Shown here: piece by piece, positions 45,372 through 54,551 of the stretch
Position numbering within the stretch: position 1 is the stretch's first letter
How the letters are laid out: the number at the start of each line of letters is the position of its first letter
Assembly: GCA_958295835.1 (NCBI GenBank)
Contig: OY282378.1
Coordinates: forward strand, 1,753,001-1,817,000
Direction of reading: 5' to 3'
Length of the DNA: 64,000 nucleotides
Source: an uncultured Gammaproteobacteria bacterium
Lineage (GTDB): Bacteria > Pseudomonadota > Gammaproteobacteria > HK1
Notes under the pieces: model-generated
The model's input: only the letters and a program-made list of their open reading frames with translations
The model's database searches: none
What the model was told of the DNA's origin: nothing
Translations under genes and position numbers: made by a program

Positions 45372-47792
45372 ATGACGAGACAGGCGCGAGCGGTCGTCAT
45401 CGGTGGCGGCATCATGGGGGTGAGCGTGGCCTACCACCTCGCCGCCGAGGGCTGGACGGAGGTGGTGTTGTGCGAGAAGTCGGAGCTGACCTCCGGGTCC
45501 ACCTGGCACGCGGCGGGCCAGATCGCGCATGCGGTCGACTCGCGCACCATGGGTTGGGTGAACGACTACTCGATCAGGCTCTATCGGCGCCTCGAACGCG
45601 AGACCGGCCAAGCGGTCGGCTGGCATGGCTGCGGCGGCTTGCGCATCGGATACGACGAAGAAGAAGTGGATTGGCTGAAGTCGATCATGAACGTCGGCCG
45701 GCTGCTCGACCTGCCGATGGACCTCATCGGGCCGAACGAGGTCAAGGCCGTCAATCCGTACTACAACGTCGAGGGCGTGAAGGCGGCGGTGCGGACCTGG
45801 GAGGACGGTCACGTCGATCCATCCGGGGCGACCCAGGCCATGGCCGCCGCCGCCCGGTCGAAGGGCGTCAGGATCGAGCGCCACAACCGGGTCACCGGCG
45901 CGACGCGACGCGCGGGTGGAGAGTGGCAGGTCGCCACCGAAGCCGGGGACATCGTCGCCGAGCACGTGGTCATCGCGGCCGGCTCCTTCGCCCGGCAGGT
46001 GGGCGCGTGGTTCGGGCTCTCGATCCCGAGCGTCCCCGTCCTCCACCACTACTTCGTGACCGATACGGTTCCCGAGTTCCTGGGCAACGAGGGCGAGCTT
46101 CCGGTGATGCGCGACAATTCCTACGCCGGCTACATCCGCCAGGAACAGAAATCGGGGCTCATCGGCGTGTTCGAGAACGTGGACGCGCCGGCCGTCTGGC
46201 TCGACGGAGTGCCCTGGGGCTCGGAGAACGAGCTGTTCGAGCCCGACTACGACGCCGTCGCGGCTCACCTGGAGCGCGCCGTCGACCGGATGCCGATCCT
46301 GGCCGAACTCGGGATCAAGCGCGTCGTGCGGGGCGCCATCCCGTACACCCCGGACGGCCCCCCGCTCGTCGGCCCGGCCCCGGGCCACCGCACGGTCTGG
46401 CTCGCCTGCGGCTCGTCGATCGGCATCGCCTGGGCGGGCGGCACCGGCAAGCTGCTCGCGGACCTCATGGTCCAAGGGGAGGCGGAGTTCTCCTTGCGCT
46501 CCATGGACCCCCGCCGCTTCGGGGACTACGCGAGCGATGCGTACATCGTGGCGAAGAGCCGGGAGGATTCCGAGGTCCGCCACGACACCCCCGTACCCGG
46601 CTACCAGCGCCGGGCCGGCCGGCCCTGGATCAAGACGCCGATCCACGACACCCTGGCCGCCAGAGGAGCGGTGTTCGGTGAAGTCCATGGCCGGGAACGG
46701 CCCCGGTGGTTCGCATCCGACGGGGCCGCGGCGATGGACGCGAACGGCTGGCGGCGCCAGTCCTGGCATACGGCGGTCGCACGGGAATGCCGCGCGGTGG
46801 CGACCGCGGCGGGTCTCCTCGACCTCAGCGCCTTTTCCAAGTTCGAGATTTCCGGCCGGGACGCGGCTGCGTTCCTCGACCGGATCTCGGCCAATCCGCC
46901 ACCCTCCGAGATCGGCCGGGTACGCCTCGCGCACCTGCTGACACCGGCCGGCAACTTCGAGACCGAGCTCACCGTCACCCGGCTGGGGCCGAACCGGTTC
47001 TATGCCGGCGCCGCGATCGCCGGGGAGCGAAGGGATCTGGATTGGCTTCGCTTCAACCTCCGCCCCGGCGAGGACGTGACGATCCGCAACCTCACGTCCG
47101 AGTGGGGATTTCTCGCCCTGAGCGGACCCCGTTCGCGAGAGATCCTGGCCTCCGTCACCCGCGCCGACCTCTCGAACCCAGCCTTTCCGTGGCTGTCCGC
47201 GCGGGAAGCCACGGTGGCGGACCGCCCGTGCCTGCTGCTGCGGGTGAGCTTCACGGGCGAGCTCGGCTGGGAGCTGCACATGCCCCTGGAGTCGATGGAG
47301 GCGATCTACGACGCCCTGTGCGAGGCCGGGCAAGGGAGAGGGCTCCTCGATATCGGCGGCCACGCCCTGAACGCGCTGCGAATGGAGAAGGGCTATCCCG
47401 GCTCCCAGGAGCTCACGCCGGAGATCGGCATGGTCGAAGCCGGCATGATGCGGTTCTTCAAGCCGGACAACCGCGGCTTCATCGGCCGCGAGGCGACGCT
47501 GCGCAAGCTGGAGCAGGGGGTGTCCAGCGCCATGGTCCATCTCGAGGTCGATGCCCTGGACGCGGACTGCCACGGCGGCGAGGCGGTCATGAAGGACGGA
47601 CGGGTGGTCGGATTGACGACCTCGGGCGGCTACGGGCACCGCACCGCCAGGAGCTACGCATTCGCCTTCGTCGAACCGGATCTCGCCGCGGCCGGCATCG
47701 GATTCGAGGTGTCGATCCTCGACGAGCCGCGCGCGGCCCGGGTCCTGCCCGGACCCGCCCATGATCCACAGAACCTGCGCCTCAGGGCTTGA
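45372..47792 (+). CDS. FAD-dependent dehydrogenase fused to a GcvT-like folate domain (dimethylglycine/sarcosine dehydrogenase family)
   Basis: 806 aa. Residues 1-400 are a DAO domain: AVVIGGGIMGVSVAYHLAAEG, the covalent-FAD region TSGSTWHAAGQIAHAV with His, and GCSIGIAWAGG-like end. A short FAO_M linker follows. Residues ~430-800 are GcvT-like, with FSKFEISGRDAAAFLDRI, FTGELGWELHMPLE and TTSGGYGHRTARSYAFAFV. Such fusions oxidatively demethylate N-methylglycines and hand formaldehyde to tetrahydrofolate. It lies between an MttB-type methyltransferase and a dioxygenase on the same strand, so the cluster probably degrades a betaine-type osmolyte. Confidence 0.9.
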   Translation: MTRQARAVVIGGGIMGVSVAYHLAAEGWTEVVLCEKSELTSGSTWHAAGQIAHAVDSRTMGWVNDYSIRLYRRLERETGQAVGWHGCGGLRIGYDEEEVDWLKSIMNVGRLLDLPMDLIGPNEVKAVNPYYNVEGVKAAVRTWEDGHVDPSGATQAMAAAARSKGVRIERHNRVTGATRRAGGEWQVATEAGDIVAEHVVIAAGSFARQVGAWFGLSIPSVPVLHHYFVTDTVPEFLGNEGELPVMRDNSYAGYIRQEQKSGLIGVFENVDAPAVWLDGVPWGSENELFEPDYDAVAAHLERAVDRMPILAELGIKRVVRGAIPYTPDGPPLVGPAPGHRTVWLACGSSIGIAWAGGTGKLLADLMVQGEAEFSLRSMDPRRFGDYASDAYIVAKSREDSEVRHDTPVPGYQRRAGRPWIKTPIHDTLAARGAVFGEVHGRERPRWFASDGAAAMDANGWRRQSWHTAVARECRAVATAAGLLDLSAFSKFEISGRDAAAFLDRISANPPPSEIGRVRLAHLLTPAGNFETELTVTRLGPNRFYAGAAIAGERRDLDWLRFNLRPGEDVTIRNLTSEWGFLALSGPRSREILASVTRADLSNPAFPWLSAREATVADRPCLLLRVSFTGELGWELHMPLESMEAIYDALCEAGQGRGLLDIGGHALNALRMEKGYPGSQELTPEIGMVEAGMMRFFKPDNRGFIGREATLRKLEQGVSSAMVHLEVDALDADCHGGEAVMKDGRVVGLTTSGGYGHRTARSYAFAFVEPDLAAAGIGFEVSILDEPRAARVLPGPAHDPQNLRLRA

Positions 47793-47807
47793 GCACGGAG
47801 GGTGCCG

Positions 47808-48659
47808 ATGGAAGTCAGGGCATTCGAAGGTCCATTCGGCGCCGAGGTCCTGGGGCTGGATCTGACCGCGCCGCTCACCGCCCGCGAACGGGAGGAGGCC
47901 AACCGCGCGTTCGTCGAGAACGTGGTGTTGTGTTTCCGCGGCCAGACGTTCGATCGTCCGGAGGATTTCCTTGCCGCGGTCCGGAATCTCGGCGACCCGA
48001 TGCCGCCGGTCACCGCCACCTACCGCCTGCCGGGGTTCGAGGCGATCGAGGAGCTGACGAACCGGGCGATCGACCGGCGCACCGGCGACCGGACGCCGCT
48101 CAAGCGCGGCGGCTCATGGCACACCGACCACTCCAATCTGGAACGCCCGCCCAAGGCGACGATCCTCCATGCCATCGAGGTGCCGGAGACAGGGGGCAAC
48201 ACGGAGTTCACCAACCTCTACCTGGCCTATGGGGCGCTGCCGGACGAGGACAAGGAAACGATCCGGGGGCGCAGGGCCTTTCACGCCTATCTCTCGCGCC
48301 GCGCGCCCAGAAGGCTTCTCACCCGCACGAAGGACGAGGAGAAGAACAGCTCAGGATGCTGGCAGCCGCTCGTCCGCCTCCACCCGGAGACGGGCCGCCG
48401 GAGCCTCTATCTCAATCCGATGCGCTGCGACGCGGTGGAGGGGATGCACCGGGAAGACGGCGACGCGCTGCTGGACCACCTGTACGGACACTGCGATCAG
48501 GTGCGGTTCCAGTACAGCCACCAATGGCAGCCGGGCGACGTGCTGATCTGGGACAACCGGTCCGCCCTGCATCAGGCGACCTTCGATTTCGACCAGAGCC
48601 GGCGTCGCTACCTTCACCGCATCATGCTGCGCGGGGAGCGGCCGGTCCTGGCCACCTGA
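47808..48659 (+). CDS. TauD/TfdA-family dioxygenase (second copy, distant from the first)
   Basis: 283 aa from ATG 47808, with a GGAGGG site 6 bp upstream, starting 15 bp after the dehydrogenase stop. The iron triad is H105/D107 in SWHTDHSN and H255 in WDNRSALHQATFDF; arginines at 265-267 would bind 2-oxoglutarate. It shares only family motifs with the enzyme at 15265. In context it may open degradation of a methylated amine, as gamma-butyrobetaine-type hydroxylases do, but the substrate is unproven. Confidence 0.87.
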   Translation: MEVRAFEGPFGAEVLGLDLTAPLTAREREEANRAFVENVVLCFRGQTFDRPEDFLAAVRNLGDPMPPVTATYRLPGFEAIEELTNRAIDRRTGDRTPLKRGGSWHTDHSNLERPPKATILHAIEVPETGGNTEFTNLYLAYGALPDEDKETIRGRRAFHAYLSRRAPRRLLTRTKDEEKNSSGCWQPLVRLHPETGRRSLYLNPMRCDAVEGMHREDGDALLDHLYGHCDQVRFQYSHQWQPGDVLIWDNRSALHQATFDFDQSRRRYLHRIMLRGERPVLAT

Positions 48660-48830
48660 CTCCCACCCTGCGTCGGTGGTACCGGCGCTGAATGCGGCCA
48701 GGCTGCTCTGCCCCGACTCGACTTGCGGATCGAACGGCAGACGCGCCGGCGCCGTATGCGACCAGGCTACCCACTTCACGCCGCATCCAGTAGATTGCAC
48801 CGACCAGCACAGACTTCCGGACCCGCGACC

Positions 48831-49304
48831 ATGCACAAGGCCCTGCTGATCGACCCGCACAAGTGCACGAGCTGCATGCAATGCGAACTCGCCTGCTCGT
48901 TCGAGCACACCGGCGCGTTCAACCCCGCCCGCTCCCGGATCAAGATCTTCGAGTTCGAGCACGGCGCGCGCTCCATCCCCTACACCTGCACCCAGTGCGA
49001 GGAAGCCTGGTGCCTGCACGCCTGCCCCGTCGAGGCGATCACCGTGAACCTTGCGACCGGCGCCAAGGAGGTGGACGCGAACGTCTGCGTCGGCTGCAAG
49101 GTCTGCACCATCGCCTGCCCCTTCGGCACCATCAACTACAGCGCCGACACCGGCAAGGTCGTGAAGTGCGATCTCTGCGGCGGGAATCCGCAGTGCGCCG
49201 AGGCGTGCCCGACCGGGGCGATCACCTACGTCGATGCAAGCTGGACCGGGCTTGCACGGATGCAGGCGTCCGCCGTCGCCGCCCACGGGCCGCCGGGCGC
49301 CTGA
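48831..49304 (+). CDS. Four-cluster ferredoxin (4Fe-4S dicluster type) partner of AOR
   Basis: 157 aa. Four cysteine groups are visible: CTSCMQCELAC, CTQCEEAWCLHACP, CVGCKVCTIACP and CDLCGGNPQCAEACP, enough for four [4Fe-4S] clusters. This is the HycB/AorA-like electron-transfer subunit. It precedes the aldehyde oxidoreductase gene by 209 bp on the same strand and most likely carries electrons from it to the flavoprotein encoded downstream. Confidence 0.88.
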   Translation: MHKALLIDPHKCTSCMQCELACSFEHTGAFNPARSRIKIFEFEHGARSIPYTCTQCEEAWCLHACPVEAITVNLATGAKEVDANVCVGCKVCTIACPFGTINYSADTGKVVKCDLCGGNPQCAEACPTGAITYVDASWTGLARMQASAVAAHGPPGA

Positions 49305-49513
49305 GCCGCGCGCGGAGCGTGGGCCGGAATCGCCGGAACCGGGGGATGGGCAGGGTCATGTGCCTGTTCGAGCCGATTCGAACGCGGCCAGCCGGGGCGC
49401 GGTCGCTACGGTAGTCGGGACGATGCGCCCGTTCGAGCCTTTTCGAGCTGTTCACAAGCTTCTTCGACACTCCGCATGAGAGTCGAGCCACGGGAATTCA
49501 GGGAGATACCGAG

Positions 49514-51334
49514 ATGGGATGGCATAGAAAAGTCCTCCGCGTAGACCTCACCGCGGGCACGAGCGCCGTCGAGCCGTTGAACATGGAGTGGGCGAATGCC
49601 TATCTCGGTGAGCGGGGGCTGGCGTCGAAGTACCTGATGGAGTCGATGGATCCGAAGGTGGACGCGCTCTCGCCGGAGAACGCGCTCATCTTCGCCACGG
49701 GGCCGCTCACCGGCACCATGGCCTCGACCAGCGGCCGCTACGCGGTGGTCACCAAGGGACCGCTCACCGGGGCGATCGCCTGCTCGAACTCGGGCGGCAA
49801 GTTCGGGGCGGAGCTCAAGTTCGCGGGCTACGACCTGCTCATCGTGCACGGCCGCTCCGAGCGGCCGGTGTACCTGCACATCGCCGACGACGAGGTCGTG
49901 ATCGCGGACGCCGCGCCGGTCTGGGGCACGAGCTGCTGGAACACCGAGGAGTGGCTGAAAGCCCACCACCAGGACCCGCTGCTCAAGGTGGCCTCGATCG
50001 GGGTCGCGGGCGAGAACCTGGTGCGCTACGCCTGCGTGGTCAACGACCTGCACCGGGCCGCGGGCCGCTCCGGCGTCGGCGCGGTCATGGGCTCGAAGCA
50101 GCTCAAGGCGGTGGCGGTGCGCGGCACGAAGGGGGTCACCGTCGAGGACCCGAAGCGCTTCATGTCGGCAGTCGCCCAGACCAAGGCCAAGCTCTGGGAC
50201 GACCCCGGCCGGCGCGGTCTGGAGAAGTACGGCACCAACGCGATGATCGACAACATGCACGGCTTCGGGGGGCTGCCCACCCGCAACTCCCAACAGGTGC
50301 AGTTCGAGGGCACTACGAAGATCAATGCCAGGGCGATGCGCGCGACCGGCGAGGACGGCCACCGCAACCTCGTCACCAACAAGGCCTGCTTCGGCTGCAC
50401 CATCGCCTGCGGGCGCATCGCGAAGATCAACCCCACCCACTTCACCATCGTCAACCGCAAGGAGTACCGCCACGCCTCCGGCGGGCTCGAATACGAGACC
50501 GCGTTCGCGTTCGGTGCCGAATGCGGCATCGACGACATCGACGCCCTGACCTTCGCCAACTTCATCATGAACGAGCAGGGCATGGACCCGATCTCGTTCG
50601 GCGGCACCCTCGCCGCCGCAATGGAGCTCTACGAGATGGGGGTCATCACCGACACCGATACCGGCGGCGTGCCGCTCAATTTCGGCAACGCCGAGGCCCT
50701 GACCATCATGGCGGAGAAGACCGGCCGGTTCGAGGGCTTCGGCCGGGTCCTGGGCCTGGGCTCGAAGCGGCTGGCCGAGAAGTACGGCCATCCGGAGGTC
50801 TCCATCACCATCAAGGGCCAGGAGATCCCCGGCTACGACGCCCGCGCCCTGCAGGGGATGGGCCTCGGCTACGCCACCTCCCCGCGCGGCGCCTGCCACA
50901 TGAAGCACGACGTGTTCGAGGAGGACATGGACGACGTGAGCGGCAACGGCAAGGCGAAGCCCTGCAAGGACAGCCAGGACCGGATCGCGGCGGTGGACTC
51001 CACGGGGCTGTGCTGGTTCACCACCAGTGCCTGGGGGCTGGAGGAGTTCGCGGTGCAGGTCGACGCGGCCTGCGAGGGCGAGTGGACCGCCGCGCGGCTC
51101 ACCGAGGTCGGCGAGCGCACCTTCAACCTCGAACGCCGGTTCAACCTCGCGGCCGGGCTCACGAGCGCGGATGACACTTTACCGAAACGCTTCCTCAGGA
51201 CCCCGGCCCCGAGCGGCACCGCCGAGGGCAAGGTCAACGAATTGAGCGTCATGCTCCCGGCTTACTACCAGGAGCGCGGGTGGACCAGCGACGGCGTTCC
51301 GACCAACGAAACGTTGAGCCGCCTGCGGGTGTAA
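49514..51334 (+). CDS. aor: Aldehyde:ferredoxin oxidoreductase family protein (tungsten/molybdenum bis-pterin)
   Basis: 606 aa from MGWHRKVLRVDLTAG. It shows AOR N-terminal motifs (YLGERGLASKYL, IFATGPLTGTMASTSGRYAVVTKGPLTG, NSGGKFGAELKFAGYD) and the [4Fe-4S] motif CFGCTIACGR with a further Cys in DSTGLCWFTTSAWG. The length fits bacterial AORs. Enzymes of this class oxidise aldehydes to acids or, with low-potential donors, reduce acids. With the ferredoxin before it and the flavoprotein and MoaD-like genes after it, this is a complete NAD(P)-linked AOR module. Aldehyde substrate unknown. Confidence 0.9.
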   Translation: MGWHRKVLRVDLTAGTSAVEPLNMEWANAYLGERGLASKYLMESMDPKVDALSPENALIFATGPLTGTMASTSGRYAVVTKGPLTGAIACSNSGGKFGAELKFAGYDLLIVHGRSERPVYLHIADDEVVIADAAPVWGTSCWNTEEWLKAHHQDPLLKVASIGVAGENLVRYACVVNDLHRAAGRSGVGAVMGSKQLKAVAVRGTKGVTVEDPKRFMSAVAQTKAKLWDDPGRRGLEKYGTNAMIDNMHGFGGLPTRNSQQVQFEGTTKINARAMRATGEDGHRNLVTNKACFGCTIACGRIAKINPTHFTIVNRKEYRHASGGLEYETAFAFGAECGIDDIDALTFANFIMNEQGMDPISFGGTLAAAMELYEMGVITDTDTGGVPLNFGNAEALTIMAEKTGRFEGFGRVLGLGSKRLAEKYGHPEVSITIKGQEIPGYDARALQGMGLGYATSPRGACHMKHDVFEEDMDDVSGNGKAKPCKDSQDRIAAVDSTGLCWFTTSAWGLEEFAVQVDAACEGEWTAARLTEVGERTFNLERRFNLAAGLTSADDTLPKRFLRTPAPSGTAEGKVNELSVMLPAYYQERGWTSDGVPTNETLSRLRV

Positions 51335-51408
51335 GACGGAAAAGCGGGAGAAGCGGGAATGCGGCACACGAAGCGCACGACGGGTTGTGATCCAGAGCGG
51401 ACGGGACC

Positions 51409-52674
51409 ATGAAACACGTCATCATCGGTGCGGGACCGACCGGCGTCGTCGCGGCGGAGACCTTGCGCCGGATCGACCCGTCGAGCCGGATCGTCATCCT
51501 CGGCGACGAGCCGGAGCCGCCGTACTCGCGCATGGCGATTCCCTACCTCCTCGCCGACAACGTCGGGGAGTCCGGGACGTACCTGCGCCACGGCGACGCG
51601 CACTTCGAGACGCTCGACGTGGAGGTGCGGCAGGCCCGGGCGACCGGCGTCGATACCGCGAAGAAATCCGTGGCCCTGGGCGACGGCGGCGCGATCGACT
51701 ACGACCGGCTGCTGATCGCCACCGGCGCCCATCCCATCAAGCCGCCGATCGAGGGCATCGATTCGGAAGGGGTCGAGAACTGCTGGACGCTGGCCGACGC
51801 GCGCCGGGTCCTCGCGGGCGCGCAGCCGGGCAGCCGCGTGGTGCTGATGGGGGCGGGCTTCATCGGCTGTATCGTGCTCGAAGCGCTGGCCGCGCGCGGG
51901 GTCGAGCTGGTGGTGGTGGAGATGGCGGACCGGATGCTGCCGCGCATGATGGACGAGACCGGCGGCGCGATGATCGCGCGCTGGTGCGAATCGAGGGGCG
52001 TCACGGTGCGCACCGGGACGCGGGTGACGGGGATCGCGCGCGCCGGCGGCAAGCTCACCCTGGCCACCGATCCGGGCGATCCAATCGAGGCCGACCTCGT
52101 GGTCTGCGCCACCGGGGTCTCGCCGAACACCGGCTTCCTCGCCGGTGCCAGCGGCGCCGCTGGCGCCGGGATCGAATGCGGCGACGGCATCCTCGTCGAC
52201 CACCGGCTGCGCACCAGCGCGGAGGACGTCTACGCGGCCGGCGACGTGGCGCAAGGACCGGATTTCTCCACCGGACGGCAGGAGGTGCACGCGATCCAGC
52301 CCACCGCGGTCGAGCACGGGCGCATCGCCGCCCTCAACATGGCCGGGGCGGAGACGCCCTTCCGCGGCAGCCTGTCGATGAACGTGCTGAACACCCTCGG
52401 CCTCGTGTCCAGCTCCTTCGGCCTGTGGATGGGGGCCGAGGGGGGCGAGCGCTCCACCGCCGTCGATGAAACGCGCTCGCGCTACCTCAGGCTGGAGTTC
52501 GAGGACGACCGCATCGTCGGCGCCCTCGCCCTCGGGTTGACCCAGCACGTCGGGGTGCTGCGTGGCCTGATCCAGACCCGGGTGCGCCTCGGGGCGTGGA
52601 TGGAGAAGCTGCGCGCCGATCCCACCCTGGTGATGAACGCCTACCTGGAGTGCACGCAAGGGGACGCGCGATGA
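51409..52674 (+). CDS. FAD/NAD(P)H-dependent reductase of the AOR module
   Basis: 421 aa. FAD motif HVIIGAGPTGVVAAETLRRID at 3-23; NAD-binding motif VVLMGAGFIGCIVLEALAARG near 150; second FAD motif TSAEDVYAAGDVAQ near 280. It resembles rubredoxin/ferredoxin reductases of the pyridine nucleotide-disulfide oxidoreductase fold, without a redox-active CxxxxC. It probably transfers electrons between the ferredoxin and NAD(P). It starts 74 bp after the AOR stop. Confidence 0.87.
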   Translation: MKHVIIGAGPTGVVAAETLRRIDPSSRIVILGDEPEPPYSRMAIPYLLADNVGESGTYLRHGDAHFETLDVEVRQARATGVDTAKKSVALGDGGAIDYDRLLIATGAHPIKPPIEGIDSEGVENCWTLADARRVLAGAQPGSRVVLMGAGFIGCIVLEALAARGVELVVVEMADRMLPRMMDETGGAMIARWCESRGVTVRTGTRVTGIARAGGKLTLATDPGDPIEADLVVCATGVSPNTGFLAGASGAAGAGIECGDGILVDHRLRTSAEDVYAAGDVAQGPDFSTGRQEVHAIQPTAVEHGRIAALNMAGAETPFRGSLSMNVLNTLGLVSSSFGLWMGAEGGERSTAVDETRSRYLRLEFEDDRIVGALALGLTQHVGVLRGLIQTRVRLGAWMEKLRADPTLVMNAYLECTQGDAR

Positions 52675-52800
52675 AGGTGTCCGGCTCGGTGCGCGCGCCG
52701 TCACGCACGGCCCCTCGTCCATGAGACCTTCGACACGACGGCGGAGAGTCGTTCGCCGGCCGGCGTCCGGTTCCGGCCATGTCGGGTTGGGGAGCGTGCA

Positions 52801-53058
52801 ATGAAGGTGCGGGTCAGCGCGGCGGGACTGCTGGAGGACTACCTCCCGGCGGACTCGGACGGCGAGACGACCGTCGAGATACCCGACGCGCCGCCCGCGG
52901 CGACCCTGCTCACCGTGATGCGCGAGGCCGGCATCCCCGAAAGCGCCTCCCCGCTCATCGCGCTTAACGGCGTCGTCGTGCCCCGCGGCCAGCACGCCGC
53001 CCGGACCGTCTCCGACGGCGACGCGGTGCACTTCATGCCGAACCTGAAGGGGGGGTGA
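52801..53058 (+). CDS. MoaD/ThiS-like ubiquitin-fold sulfur carrier
   Basis: 85 aa ending in the double glycine GG needed for thiocarboxylation (MPNLKGG). The beta-grasp pattern MKVRVSAAGLLEDYLP ... IALNGVVVPRGQHAARTVSDGDAVHFMP is typical. At the end of the AOR operon it probably supplies sulfur for the pterin dithiolene of this enzyme, or replaces MoaD. Spacing from the reductase is 126 bp. It is also the last gene before GC content drops. Confidence 0.85.
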   Translation: MKVRVSAAGLLEDYLPADSDGETTVEIPDAPPAATLLTVMREAGIPESASPLIALNGVVVPRGQHAARTVSDGDAVHFMPNLKGG

Positions 53059-53294
53059 GCGCCGTTGCGTTCGACCGATTGATGGCCGAAGAGCCCGGCG
53101 GCGGTCTGACAACAAACAAGCGGATGATGCGGTGTCGGATCAGGCTCACACGAAGCAAGCAAAGACATATAAAACCAATGATGTAACAAGCGTTCGTTCG
53201 GTACGCGCGCTGCCGGACATTCAACAGAAAGAGGAAACGGGGGAACCATGGTCAAGAGTTTCTTCGAACAACCAGTACTAGAAAATGTCGATGA

Positions 53295-54551
53295 GTGAGC
53301 GCGAATCCGATGACGAAAGTACCTCCGCGCCCGGCAGGATCATCGGCATCTTTTCCCGCTCCGACTATTTTTGATCCGGTCAACGAACCAGTGGATGAGG
53401 ATAGCATTTATCTTGACTACGCCGCGACTACGCCGGTCGACCCTGTTGTCGCAAGCGCAATGAACGGATTCCTCACGGTCGACGGCATCTTCGGGAACCC
53501 GGCTTCGAAGACACATGGGGCTGGCCGTGCGGCGGCCGACGCCGTCGACAGCGCTCGGCAGGAAATTGCCGCGTTTCTTTCCTCAAAGCCAGAGGAGATC
53601 ATATGGACTTCAGGAGCTACCGAATCTATCAACCTCGCCCTGAAAGGCGCAGCCCTCGCCCGCCGAGACCGCGGCAGCCACATTGTGACATCTCCGCTAG
53701 AGCACAAGGCTGTCTTAGATTCGGCTACATGGCTCGAGTCGCAGGGTTTCGAGATTAGCTACGCCGAGCCAGATGAGACTGGGAGGATCACCACAGAGAA
53801 TGTCTTGGAAGCACTGCGTCCTGACACCATCGTCGTATCCCTGATGTACGTCAACAATGAAACCGGTGCTGTTACCAACTTTGCATCCCTCGGACCAAAG
53901 TTACGTCAACACGGAGCGCTTCTTCATGTGGACGCGGTCCAGGGTGCGGCTAGGATGCCCTTGGACGACGTCGCGTCCGAGGCGGACTTAATTTCGATCA
54001 GCGCGCACAAGATGTACGGGCCGAAGGGGATCGGTGTGCTCCGCGTCCGCAAGCCTCTGGGCAGAGAGTTTACTTCCCAGATACATGGAGGCGGACACCA
54101 GTTCGGGCTGCGATCGGGCACTCTGCCGACACACCAAATCGTCGGCATGGGTGAAGCCGCCAGACTCGTGCAGCAGCGACGCATGGCCGACACAAAGCAT
54201 GTCGCTGCCCTCGATAACCGACTTTGCACCCACTTCGCCCGGATCAAGGGCGCCACGTTGAACGGTACCGCCGATCAGCGTGTTCCAGGTATTCTCAACG
54301 TCCACTTCCCCGGTGTGGAGGTAGAGTCGCTGATGCTCGCTCTCGGAAACGTTGCAATTTCTTCTGGTTCGGCCTGTACCTCCGCCGATGTCGAACCCTC
54401 GCACGTTCTGCTCGCTCTCGGCTACGAGGCCGAACGAGCGCTGTCATCCGCGAGATTCAGCTTCGGCCGCTTCACGACGATGGACGAAATCGACCACGCC
54501 GGGCGGTTGGTACAGGATACCGTGACCGCCTTACGGAGGATGTCTCAATGA
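53295..54551 (+). CDS. dndA: Cysteine desulfurase of the DndA/IscS type
   Basis: 418 aa from GTG 53295 (or ATG 53310). PLP-dependent fold: YLDYAATTPVDP, TSGATESINLALKG, the PLP lysine in SAHKMYGPKGIG, and the sulfur-accepting cysteine loop SSGSACTSADVEPSHVL. It takes sulfur from cysteine as a persulfide. It overlaps the DndC-like gene by an ATGA, and in Dnd/Ssp systems this pair supplies sulfur to DNA. A housekeeping IscS role is unlikely because no iscU/iscA neighbours are seen. I use the dnd name for similarity and position only. Confidence 0.85.
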   Translation: MSANPMTKVPPRPAGSSASFPAPTIFDPVNEPVDEDSIYLDYAATTPVDPVVASAMNGFLTVDGIFGNPASKTHGAGRAAADAVDSARQEIAAFLSSKPEEIIWTSGATESINLALKGAALARRDRGSHIVTSPLEHKAVLDSATWLESQGFEISYAEPDETGRITTENVLEALRPDTIVVSLMYVNNETGAVTNFASLGPKLRQHGALLHVDAVQGAARMPLDDVASEADLISISAHKMYGPKGIGVLRVRKPLGREFTSQIHGGGHQFGLRSGTLPTHQIVGMGEAARLVQQRRMADTKHVAALDNRLCTHFARIKGATLNGTADQRVPGILNVHFPGVEVESLMLALGNVAISSGSACTSADVEPSHVLLALGYEAERALSSARFSFGRFTTMDEIDHAGRLVQDTVTALRRMSQ

